Shown in pieces: positions 56,836 through 63,287 of a stretch of DNA of 64,000 bases. The DNA is from a virus: positions 1 to 64,000 of IMG/VR virus record IMGVR_UViG_3300046557_000419, one strand, 5' to 3'. Under the pieces are notes generated by a model, which did not search any database, was not told the origin of the DNA, and was given only the letters and a program-made list of their open reading frames with translations. Made by a program: the position numbers and the translations under genes. The number at the start of each line of letters is the position of its first letter. Position 1 is the stretch's first letter.

Positions 56836-56851
56836 TTTGCATTAAAGCAAA
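56836..56851. promoter_or_regulatory. dispersed dyad operator site 11 (minus orientation)
   Basis: Minus strand TTTGC-TTTAAT-GCAAA, followed toward the gene by a second GCAAA half-site. The pair is 7 bp upstream of the ATG at 56829. The arrangement parallels the double site at 46826-46855. Confidence 0.7.
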
Positions 56852-57069
56852 TAGAGAGGAAAAGCAAGAAGTAGGAGGGGAGCCCACTCCGTTCCATTTT
56901 GAACGGTTGTTCAGGCGCCAACCCTGCGCGGAATAGAAGGTTTTGCTATCTGGTTAATCCAATTGCCGTATTTCTACGGAACCGAAATCAGGCTTGCATT
57001 TTGATGCAAATAGCGTTAGCTCACGGTCAAGAGGCGCCTGGCGGCAGGCTGCAGGGAATGAGAACAATA

Positions 57070-57378
57070 ATGAACACGTCCTTCGAGTATCGGTCCTATC
57101 AAGTCAGCCACGACGGCGTCGCTTTCACCGCCGAACCCCAGGACGGGGAACCCTTCCAGCTCAGATCGAAGAACATGCTTCGCGTCACTCGGGCGATCGA
57201 TACCCTTTGGAATGCCCTCGAAGGAACCGTTGCCGCCCCGGCCTGGCTGTTTGAAGAGACCAGTTCCGTCGATCTCGATGCGGCCTCGGAGGCTATGCTG
57301 ATCGTTGACCGTCCGAAGTCGGTGACCTACTTCCCTTTAGGGCCCATGGCTGGGATGCCCGCCCGCGCCGCAGCCTGA
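57070..57378 (+). CDS. hypothetical protein, paralogue of next gene's N-terminus (102 aa)
   Basis: FEYRSYQVSHDGVAFTAEPQDGEPFQLRSK and RVTRAIDTLWNALEG align by pattern with the first 75 residues of the next gene. Both have YR-Y-V, KF/FTAE-D, and AIDDLWDSLE followed by APAW-F and SSAIDLD. It starts a short rightward island in a leftward region. GAGA lies before the ATG. An N8-spaced variant of the dispersed dyad (56993-57010) is upstream. The function is unknown. Confidence 0.65.
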   Translation: MNTSFEYRSYQVSHDGVAFTAEPQDGEPFQLRSKNMLRVTRAIDTLWNALEGTVAAPAWLFEETSSVDLDAASEAMLIVDRPKSVTYFPLGPMAGMPARAAA

Positions 57379-57386
57379 GGCTCGTG

Positions 57387-57995
57387 ATGACGACGATCTA
57401 CCGGAACTACGTTGTCGCTCGTGTGGGCGACAAGTTTGTTGCTAAGTCGCCGGATGATGAATGCCTGCTGGTGTCATCACAGCAGCAACGCCTTCACGCA
57501 GCGATCGACGACCTCTGGGATTCTTTGGAGAAGGGGGGCGAGCCTGCGTGGTTCTCCGGCAGCTCTGCCATCGATCTCGACACATTCGGGCCGGAAGCGG
57601 TGCCGTCGAGTTCTGACCCCCCTGAGTCGACGCCGAGGCCGGTTCTGAGGATCAGCTACGTCGCCTTCGTCGCCACGGCGGTAGCTGTGTCTGCGCCGGT
57701 CTCTTATTTCATGGAGACGATGTGCTGGCCGATGCGGGTCGACGTCCTGTTGACCCTCGGGGTTTGTGCGGTCGCGGTGGCCTTCGGTAGGCGCTACGCA
57801 CTGATCGCGGCCGGGATCGCAGCAGTCGTATTCAACTTTTGCGCCGTGGAGCCTCTATTGGCGTTCACGGTTCCTACGACGAGTGAGATTGTCCTGATGG
57901 CGTTCAATCTCATCGCCGCTCTCGGCATTCCCGAGTTGCTCAAGCTGCGATGTCTTCAGGCCGCACAAGGGAAAGGCCGAACTCGGCGCATCTGA
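57387..57995 (+). CDS. membrane protein: paralogous N-domain + KdpD-like TM domain (202 aa)
   Basis: Residues 1-75 repeat the previous gene's fold. Residues about 95-190 are four hydrophobic segments. The VAVAFGRRYALIAAGIAAVVFNFCAVEPLLAFTV segment is the hallmark of the DUF4118/KdpD membrane region. There is no kinase domain. It may be a lysogenic-conversion or sensor-like protein in the inner membrane. GAGG lies 6 nt before ATG 57387. The 3' end overlaps a convergent gene by 56 bp. Confidence 0.75.
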   Translation: MTTIYRNYVVARVGDKFVAKSPDDECLLVSSQQQRLHAAIDDLWDSLEKGGEPAWFSGSSAIDLDTFGPEAVPSSSDPPESTPRPVLRISYVAFVATAVAVSAPVSYFMETMCWPMRVDVLLTLGVCAVAVAFGRRYALIAAGIAAVVFNFCAVEPLLAFTVPTTSEIVLMAFNLIAALGIPELLKLRCLQAAQGKGRTRRI

Positions 57996-58593
57996 TCATC
58001 ATGTCTTGTGTCCCTGTCCCGCCAGGACACGCGACAGCAAGCTGCGGGCGACCTTCGCGCAGCATTTGTTCATTTCGTACGTGGCCGGCAAGCACATCGT
58101 AGAGCTTGCCATATTTGTTCTTTTTCACCACGGCGCCCGGCCGATCGATGTTATCCCAGTCGGCCGGGTAGGGATCAAACGCGACACCACGATCCTCAGC
58201 CCATTTGCGAGCCAGCCTGTCAGCTCCAGACGCCTCCCCCTCAACGATGCATGTGATCCGCCTACGCGCATCGAGCGCGTCCAGACCGCGATACAGCGTA
58301 TCTCTGTCGGCGTAGTTGCGGCCACCGAACACGACCACGCGGAAGTTCGCCTTCAGCAGGATCGAGTCACCGTGGCAGCGGTGCGGCGCGCAGTAGCACT
58401 TCAGGTTACTGCCGGTCAGCGCCGAGACATCCATGTCCGGCAGCTGCTCGCAGTCGAACATATTGCAGACCTGGTCGCGGTCGCCGTGCGCCCCGATGAC
58501 GAACCGGTTGCCATAGGGCGAGCCGCGGCCGATGTAGACCGCGTCTGCTGGGGCGTCCTGGTGGTGGACGTTGTAGACTCGAGGCGCCGGCAT
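57940..58593 (-). CDS. DUF4326 + SLOG/YspA-like fusion protein (217 aa)
   Basis: Residues 1-85: DAVYIGRGSPYGNRFVIG, GSNLKCYCAPHRCHGDSIL (DUF4326). Residues 86-217: RVVVFGGRNYADRDTLYRGLDALD, VEGEASGADRLARKWA, PADWD and CPGGTGTQDM (DUF2493/YspA, SLOG-type Rossmann). These two families usually occur as adjacent genes, and here they are fused. SLOG proteins bind nucleotide-derived signals. The ligand is not known. Confidence 0.85.
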   Translation of the reverse strand: MPAPRVYNVHHQDAPADAVYIGRGSPYGNRFVIGAHGDRDQVCNMFDCEQLPDMDVSALTGSNLKCYCAPHRCHGDSILLKANFRVVVFGGRNYADRDTLYRGLDALDARRRITCIVEGEASGADRLARKWAEDRGVAFDPYPADWDNIDRPGAVVKKNKYGKLYDVLAGHVRNEQMLREGRPQLAVACPGGTGTQDMMIRCAEFGLSLVRPEDIAA

Positions 58594-58946
58594 CAGTTCA
58601 TACCCTTTGGTCCGATCCCGATCGCGGTCAGCCTTGCCTTGAGCTGCTCATCGGTCTCGCCATCCTGCCGCTCCGTGAGGTAGCACTTCGCGGCATAGTT
58701 CAGCTTCTCGTCACGCAACGGTTCGAGCTGCCCCTGAATAGTCTCGGGCTTGATCTGTTGCAAAAGCTGCTCCGCCGGGATGGTGCGGGTCAGGCTTGCC
58801 ATGCCTGGATTGGTGCAGACTGCCTTCAGTTGGCCTGGACCTTCGACGGAGGTGATCTTGAAGTACACCCCGTGAGCAAACCCCACCCCGTTGAACTGGG
58901 TCATCGCAATGCCGGCAATCCGGCCGATCAGATCATCATCGTTCAT
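58593..58946 (-). CDS. hypothetical protein (117 aa)
   Basis: Unrecognised. IGRIAGIAMTQFNGVGFAHGVYFKITSVEGPG is followed by a helical end. AGGAAAG precedes the ATG at 58946. It overlaps both neighbours. Confidence 0.6.
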   Translation of the reverse strand: MNDDDLIGRIAGIAMTQFNGVGFAHGVYFKITSVEGPGQLKAVCTNPGMASLTRTIPAEQLLQQIKPETIQGQLEPLRDEKLNYAAKCYLTERQDGETDEQLKARLTAIGIGPKGMN

Positions 58947-59362
58947 GTCGTCTTTCCTTTCATCCAGCTCAGCTGCTGGCCCATCATCAGACCTTCCATA
59001 GGCACCTCGACATCCCCGAACAAGAGTCTGAAGGTCGGCATCAGGAACTCGCGATAGCTGACGCCTGCGAGCACGATCGCCTTCGTGCCCATGATGCGTT
59101 GGCGCTCCAGTTGTTCCTGGACCATGGCCGTCCAGTCCTTTCGGAGTTTGACGCCGAGGCCATTGAGCGTGAGATCGTACGGGTCCGTGACACGGTACGG
59201 ATGGAGCAGGCCAGCGCTGGCCGACAGGATGAACCACCGGTCGGCGTTGCGGCGGGCGTACTCCTTCGCCATCTGGAACCACGGGGAGATGTAGAGGTCC
59301 TGCGCCGGAAGCGGTCGGTCCGCCTTGGTCTTCACGCAGGATACGAATGCGACTCGGGTCAT
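58943..59362 (-). CDS. DUF6884-like phage protein (139 aa)
   Basis: VAFVSCVKTKADRPLPAQDLYISPWFQMAKEYA and WFILSASAGLLHPYRVTDPYD match the DUF6884 pattern (VSC-K-K..pA-dLY-Sp-F, LSA-hGLl-P). Proteins of this family are often near queuosine/7-deazaguanine-type modification genes, but none is visible here. ATGA overlap with its neighbours. Confidence 0.75.
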   Translation of the reverse strand: MTRVAFVSCVKTKADRPLPAQDLYISPWFQMAKEYARRNADRWFILSASAGLLHPYRVTDPYDLTLNGLGVKLRKDWTAMVQEQLERQRIMGTKAIVLAGVSYREFLMPTFRLLFGDVEVPMEGLMMGQQLSWMKGKTT

Positions 59363-59745
59363 GATGCCAATCCTGCCCAGTGAAGTTGATGGGTGTCGTC
59401 GAAGATCCAGCCGGAGATGCGGCCGACCTGCGATGGCGACGCGCGGTTCTGACGCATCCAGGCGTAGGCGCCGTTCTCGGCCGCGTGCGTGACCTTCACA
59501 TGGTAGCCGCTCGACCTGATCTCGCCCGGCGAGCCCAACATGAACTTCCGCAGAGGCGAGAGCCCGCTCCAGGCGCCTGCAACACGGCTGCACATCAGGT
59601 CGAAGGTTTCGTCGGTCATGAACGACTGGTCGTGGCGATAGTAGAGCAGGGACGCGACGACGATCTGCCGAGCACAGAGGTCGAGCGATGGCCCAGCCTC
59701 CTTCGCGGGCGGCAGGTCGGCAAACAGATCCAGCGTCTCGCTCAT
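59359..59745 (-). CDS. hypothetical phage protein (128 aa)
   Basis: VASLLYYRHDQSFMTDETFDLMCSRVAGAW and MLGSPGEIRSSGYHV resemble stretches of the DNA ligase N-terminal domain, where SPxxxIxDxxYD precedes LGSP. The catalytic Lys region is absent. It is a widespread phage small protein of unknown role. Confidence 0.55.
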   Translation of the reverse strand: MSETLDLFADLPPAKEAGPSLDLCARQIVVASLLYYRHDQSFMTDETFDLMCSRVAGAWSGLSPLRKFMLGSPGEIRSSGYHVKVTHAAENGAYAWMRQNRASPSQVGRISGWIFDDTHQLHWAGLAS

Positions 59746-60047
59746 TGTGACCTCTTCGGCGGTGCCGGCCGGCGCATCCAGTGCGTCGCCTTAACCTCTG
59801 GGGATAGCGCGTAGCCGGGAGGCAGACCTCCGGACGGGTACCAGCCCGGTCGGTTCGGCGGGAAGTGCCGCCACCGCACGTCTGTCACCCGGCCCTGGAG
59901 CATCGGCTGACCACGCTTCACCTGGTAGGCACCGGGGCAGTAGAACTTGACCATGCTGTGGTCGACGTCCGGGCCGGCGCTCTCGATCCAGAGATCCACC
60001 ACTGACCCATCTGTCGGCGCGCTGTCGATCGCCTCCCACTCGCTCAT
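59742..60047 (-). CDS. small phage protein (101 aa, DUF551-like)
   Basis: WEAIDSAPTDGSVVDLWIES, then VTDVRWRHFPPNRPGWYPSGG and THWMRRPAPP, the W-I-sAPtDG...THWMpLP order common in phage proteins. The function is unknown. Confidence 0.7.
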   Translation of the reverse strand: MSEWEAIDSAPTDGSVVDLWIESAGPDVDHSMVKFYCPGAYQVKRGQPMLQGRVTDVRWRHFPPNRPGWYPSGGLPPGYALSPEVKATHWMRRPAPPKRSQ

Positions 60048-60298
60048 CGGAACGCCTTGCATGCGTCGCCGCTCCGGAAGGTGCCGGAGGGGCAGGCCGT
60101 GCCGGGGATGTACGGGTATGCGCGCGGGGTGTCCTTGTGGAGCGCCTCGCACTTGTCGCCGAGTCCGACGTAACCCGTGGGGCACGTTCCAGTGCGCTGG
60201 ATGCGCTCCCTGCCATCTGGAGTCGGTGTGGGATATTTGGTCTCGGCGAGCGCAGGGGCTGCCAGGGTAAGCAAGACGAGGGCGATGATCTTCTTCAT
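60044..60298 (-). CDS. secreted Cys-containing small protein (84 aa)
   Basis: Signal peptide (MKKIIALVLLTLAAPALA) followed by a polar mature domain. Its two paired-Cys blocks (TCPTGYVGLGDKC, ACPSGTFRSGDAC) are repeats of one unit. It is probably exported and disulphide-bonded. The function is unknown. It lies beside the integrase and may be expressed from the prophage. Confidence 0.65.
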   Translation of the reverse strand: MKKIIALVLLTLAAPALAETKYPTPTPDGRERIQRTGTCPTGYVGLGDKCEALHKDTPRAYPYIPGTACPSGTFRSGDACKAFR

Positions 60299-61536
60299 GG
60301 CTGATCTCCAATGATCTTTTTCAGTTCCTGACTGAGCAGTATTGAAACCGCCCGCTTCTCGGGCAGCATGTCGTATTTGTCGTAGACGGCGGTGACGTCG
60401 CCATCGATGTGGTCGAGCATTGCCTTGACGTCCGGTCGCGGGGCGCCGCAGCGCCGGGCAAGAGTGGCCGCGGTGCGCCGGAGGTCGTGCGGGGTGAAGT
60501 GTTCCATCTTGAGGAATGACCGAATGCCGACCCGGTTCGAGCGCTCCTTGTCGTTCAAAGCCTGAGACAAAGAGCTGCGCTTGATCTCGACCTTCTCCCC
60601 GTACTTGGATGGGAAAAGACAGACCTGCTTCTCGTCCTTGATGGCGGCCTTGATGACCTCCGTTGCCAGCGGCGAGACAGGCACGATCACCTCGCGCCGG
60701 CCCTTCACCCTGATAGGAGGCATCTGGTACTGGGCATGCTCCGTGCCGAGCCCGCTGATCTCCGACAGGAGGGCGCCGGCCGCCTGGTATGGTCGGACCA
60801 TGGTGGCCAGAACCATCTTCAGCGCGAGCGCCACCTGGCGATCACAGGGCACGTCCGGATGCTCCAGACCCCACCAGAGCGTCCTAATCTCGTCGTCGGA
60901 TAGGACCCTGTTCCGAGCCTTCTCCGATCCGCCGCGGCGCTCCATGCCGGTGATCGGATTGGAGGGCACGTATTTCCGGCCGGGCTGCCTGGCCCATTCG
61001 AACATCTTGTGGATAACCGACTGCGTCCGGTTGGCGCTGATCGGGGCATCCTCGGCGATCTCGTCGAGGACATCGGCAATGTCGTCGTCCGTCACCGTGT
61101 GCGCTGGCATGTGCCCCAGGGCGACCTTGGGGCGTTTCAGGTAGCCCTCGTCGTTCTTCCAGGAGGACTTGTTCGGCTTTGCGTACTCCTCCATGTAGGC
61201 GTCGCAGAGAGCTTCGAACGAGAGATCCTCTGCACGGGCCGCAGCACGCCGCTCGCGCCGCTGTTCGGATCGGGGGTCCTTGTCGTCGCCGATCTTCTTG
61301 CGCTGCTCGGCGGCCTTCTCTCGGGCCAAGGCGAGGGAAATGTCCGGATACCGACCGAGCGATATCCGGACCGCCCGCGAGAGCAGGGGCGACCAATAGG
61401 TGAGCGCGAAGGACTTGGCGCCGGACTTGAACACCCGGACCTTGAGCCCGGGGCAGGCATCGTCCGCGACGTCGATCTGCTCTTTTTCTTGGGGGCATTT
61501 GAGCCCTGTGATATGCTTGTCAGTGAGCCTTGGCAC
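60295..61536 (-). CDS. int: tyrosine-type integrase (413 aa)
   Basis: The N-terminal arm-binding domain (LTDKHITGLKCPQEKEQIDVAD, LGRYPDISLALAREKA) is of the P4/DUF4102 type. The catalytic residues are an Arg in MVRPYQ, a Lys in IRVKGRREVIVPV, HDLRRTAATL, and the Tyr in VYDKYDM. The start GTG 61536 has GGAG 6 nt upstream. A TTG at 61548 is also possible. It integrates the phage at the tRNA-Pro gene whose 3' part lies 160 bp upstream. Confidence 0.92.
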   Translation of the reverse strand: MPRLTDKHITGLKCPQEKEQIDVADDACPGLKVRVFKSGAKSFALTYWSPLLSRAVRISLGRYPDISLALAREKAAEQRKKIGDDKDPRSEQRRERRAAARAEDLSFEALCDAYMEEYAKPNKSSWKNDEGYLKRPKVALGHMPAHTVTDDDIADVLDEIAEDAPISANRTQSVIHKMFEWARQPGRKYVPSNPITGMERRGGSEKARNRVLSDDEIRTLWWGLEHPDVPCDRQVALALKMVLATMVRPYQAAGALLSEISGLGTEHAQYQMPPIRVKGRREVIVPVSPLATEVIKAAIKDEKQVCLFPSKYGEKVEIKRSSLSQALNDKERSNRVGIRSFLKMEHFTPHDLRRTAATLARRCGAPRPDVKAMLDHIDGDVTAVYDKYDMLPEKRAVSILLSQELKKIIGDQP

Positions 61537-61612
61537 CCTAGTCTCCAACTTCGAAAATCCAGCAGTTTGCCTTACCTACAGTGAAGGAAAGCCTGATGCT
61601 TGGTGGACCATA

Positions 61613-61628
61613 TTTGCATCCGTGCAAG
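61613..61628. promoter_or_regulatory. dispersed dyad operator site 12 (minus orientation)
   Basis: Minus strand CTTGC-ACGGAT-GCAAA, about 75 bp upstream of the integrase start. Another GTGCAAG half-site lies at 61630-61636. It may control int or bind near the attachment site. Confidence 0.65.
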
Positions 61629-61674
61629 CGTGCAAGTAGAAAGATCAATGACTTGACCTCACTCATGCGGTCCA

Positions 61675-61692
61675 CTTGCACCATAAAGCAAA
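61675..61692. repeat. N8-spaced dyad next to attP
   Basis: CTTGC-ACCATAAA-GCAAA, followed directly by ATGCAAAT. It lies 9 bp from the tRNA fragment. It might be an integrase arm site rather than the same regulator's operator. Confidence 0.4.
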
Positions 61693-61701
61693 TGCAAATC
61701 A

Positions 61702-61747
61702 GCCTGGGAGACTAGGGGTCGGAGGTTCAAATCCTCTCGCTCCGACC
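61702..61747 (+). other. attP core: 3' part of tRNA-Pro(GGG)
   Basis: The sequence holds the anticodon-loop end (CTGGGAGACTAG), the T arm GGAGG-TTCAAAT-CCTCT, and the acceptor 3' strand CGCTCCG with A and encoded CCA. The 5' half of the tRNA is missing. Integrases of this type recombine at such fragments and restore the host tRNA on integration. Phage genes on both sides make attP the best reading. Confidence 0.75.
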
Positions 61748-61925
61748 AAAATAACCAAGTAATAACAGATACTTGGCAACTCGGTCAGAAACCCAATCTT
61801 CTCCCAAGCCGATCAAAGGTAAGGTATAGGTAAGGAAATCTCAAGACCCAGGTGAGAACGCCTGACATCGTCTGCTCCTGCCTCAACGAAAAATCGCCGG
61901 CTCTGAGGCCGACGATCCTTCAGTT
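61748..61925. other. non-coding interval right of attP
   Basis: No gene seen. GCCGGCTCTGAGGCCGACGATCC near 61897-61919 can form a weak stem before the stop of the AlpA-like gene. Confidence 0.4.
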
Positions 61926-62138
61926 CTAAGCAGCATTACTGAGCTGCTTCTGCCATTCGATCACCTCGTCCAGGTACCAGGCGATCCTCCCATCGGTAAT
62001 CTTCTTGGCCTTGGGGAAGGAGCCGTCGCCCGCCTTACGCAGCAGGGTGGCTTTGCTGAACGGGACCTTCCCCAGCACCTCCTTGACGCTGATCATCTGT
62101 CTCAGCTCGTTGTCCTGGGTCGTCGTCTCGGTGGTCAT
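61926..62138 (-). CDS. AlpA-like excisionase/regulator (70 aa)
   Basis: MISVKEVLGKVPFSKATLLRKAGDGSFPKAKKI, then IAWYLDEVIEWQKQ: the AlpA/MerR-like winged helix pattern. Small proteins of this type act as excisionases or activators of integrase genes. The start at 62138 has GAGGA 8 nt upstream. Its location beside attP supports a directionality-factor role. Confidence 0.85.
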   Translation of the reverse strand: MTTETTTQDNELRQMISVKEVLGKVPFSKATLLRKAGDGSFPKAKKITDGRIAWYLDEVIEWQKQLSNAA

Positions 62139-62415
62139 TCTGGTCGTCCTCAAAGAGTGGGTCTCGGGTCAGCTTGCAGGTCCGCCGGACCTCCTCAGCC
62201 TCGTCATTTTCGCCATAGTCGCAGTCGCCGCAGCGGGTGCATGTGTTGACCGGGATGGAGCAGCTGCAGAGGCCGCGCTCGCCATCGCAGCTGGCGCTAC
62301 ACCCGCCGATGGACTTCATGTCGCAGCCCAGCTCTCGGCAGGTAGCGGTGGCCGCGATCCTCTCCAGGTGGGCGACATGCGCCCGGGCTGTCTCCAGTTG
62401 ATCAGTCAGATTCAC
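62035..62415 (-). CDS. Cys-rich phage protein overlapping the AlpA-like gene (126 aa)
   Basis: Residues 25-70 carry CRELGCDMKSIGGCSASC, then CSCSIPVNTCTRCGDCDYGEN. This is a dense Cys cluster seen in small phage proteins (GGC.AgC..., CGDCDYG). The C-terminal 40 residues are low complexity where it overlaps the AlpA-like gene by 104 bp. GTG start at 62415. Metal binding is likely. The role is unknown. Confidence 0.65.
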   Translation of the reverse strand: MNLTDQLETARAHVAHLERIAATATCRELGCDMKSIGGCSASCDGERGLCSCSIPVNTCTRCGDCDYGENDEAEEVRRTCKLTRDPLFEDDQNDHRDDDPGQRAETDDQRQGGAGEGPVQQSHPAA

Positions 62416-62788
62416 GGCCGGTCCCCGGGATCATCCAGATGCTGAACGACGGATCGCCGCAGCCGGCGCCCGATCCATTCCGTCCATAGATGACGATGTC
62501 GCCATCCACGGGATCGCCCAACCTCGGGTGATTGGGATAGAAATCAGTCTTCCAGATATTCGTCCGGTACGGACCGTTCGGCGGTCGTCCCGGCCTCCAG
62601 GCCGCAGTCAGGCCCATCATGCTGAGGGGGCGGTGGCGGTACGAGCTTTCCTTACTCATGTCGCCGCGAACATCCAGTTCCACATCCCAGCTGTCGTGGA
62701 CCGTGGTCACGTCGATCCACTCCCTGTCGTCATCGAAGTCTCGACTCGGCGCGGGTCGGCGGAGGATCATCATCGTGTCCGGTCTCAT
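62402..62788 (-). CDS. hypothetical protein (128 aa)
   Basis: Unrecognised, beta-rich. HDSWDVELDVRGDMSKESSYRHRPLS and GDIVIYGRNGSGAGCGDP occur in it. ATGA overlap with the upstream gene. Confidence 0.55.
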   Translation of the reverse strand: MRPDTMMILRRPAPSRDFDDDREWIDVTTVHDSWDVELDVRGDMSKESSYRHRPLSMMGLTAAWRPGRPPNGPYRTNIWKTDFYPNHPRLGDPVDGDIVIYGRNGSGAGCGDPSFSIWMIPGTGRESD

Positions 62789-62967
62789 GCCGCTGCTCCA
62801 ATCAGGATGCGGCTCTCGTCGCGGGTGTTGCCGATCCAGCAGTTCGTGATGCCGGTGTAGCTCTTGATGTCCTGGTGATGCAGCTCGGCCTCGGCCTGAG
62901 ACTGATACGGACCAGCCTGGTAGTCCTTGCCCATGACGGTGTAGTTGACGAAGTGCTGTTTGCTCAT
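62785..62967 (-). CDS. small phage protein (60 aa)
   Basis: NYTVMGKDYQAGPYQSQAEAELHHQDIKSYTGITNCWIG resembles DUF-type small phage proteins in which a GPY-S-eEA-.HR.DI...GV...W motif recurs. The role is unknown. Confidence 0.6.
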   Translation of the reverse strand: MSKQHFVNYTVMGKDYQAGPYQSQAEAELHHQDIKSYTGITNCWIGNTRDESRILIGAAA

Positions 62968-63287
62968 TGCTTTTTCCCAAAGACGCTGTCGACGGTCGGC
63001 GCCCGCTCATCGCTGGGGGCTATCCAGACCCTCGTCTGCCGGTTGCCGTGATTGTTGCCCTTGACGTGAAAGTCCTGCTCGTGTCGGGCTCGGTTCAGTT
63101 TTGAAACCATGACACGGAAGCCGGCGAGCATCGCTTGATCGTGATCTCGAAATGTCTCCGGCTTCCCGTCCTTGCCATTCACCCACTCTGGCGAAGATCC
63201 CGGGATGCCGTAGGTCGCGTGGTAGAGACCATCGATTTCCTTGTGGGGTACAACTGCCGAATAGTAGGAGTTGGCAATCTTGGTCAT
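62964..63287 (-). CDS. hypothetical protein (107 aa)
   Basis: Unrecognised. The middle has GKPETFRDHDQAMLAGFRVMVSKLNRARHEQDF, and the end is basic. It overlaps thyX by four bases. Confidence 0.6.
   Translation of the reverse strand: MTKIANSYYSAVVPHKEIDGLYHATYGIPGSSPEWVNGKDGKPETFRDHDQAMLAGFRVMVSKLNRARHEQDFHVKGNNHGNRQTRVWIAPSDERAPTVDSVFGKKQ

Noticed and set aside
56993-57010. CTTGC-N8-GCAAA upstream of the 57070 gene
   Set aside because: The spacing differs from the family by two bases. Kept out of the count and mentioned only as a possible variant.
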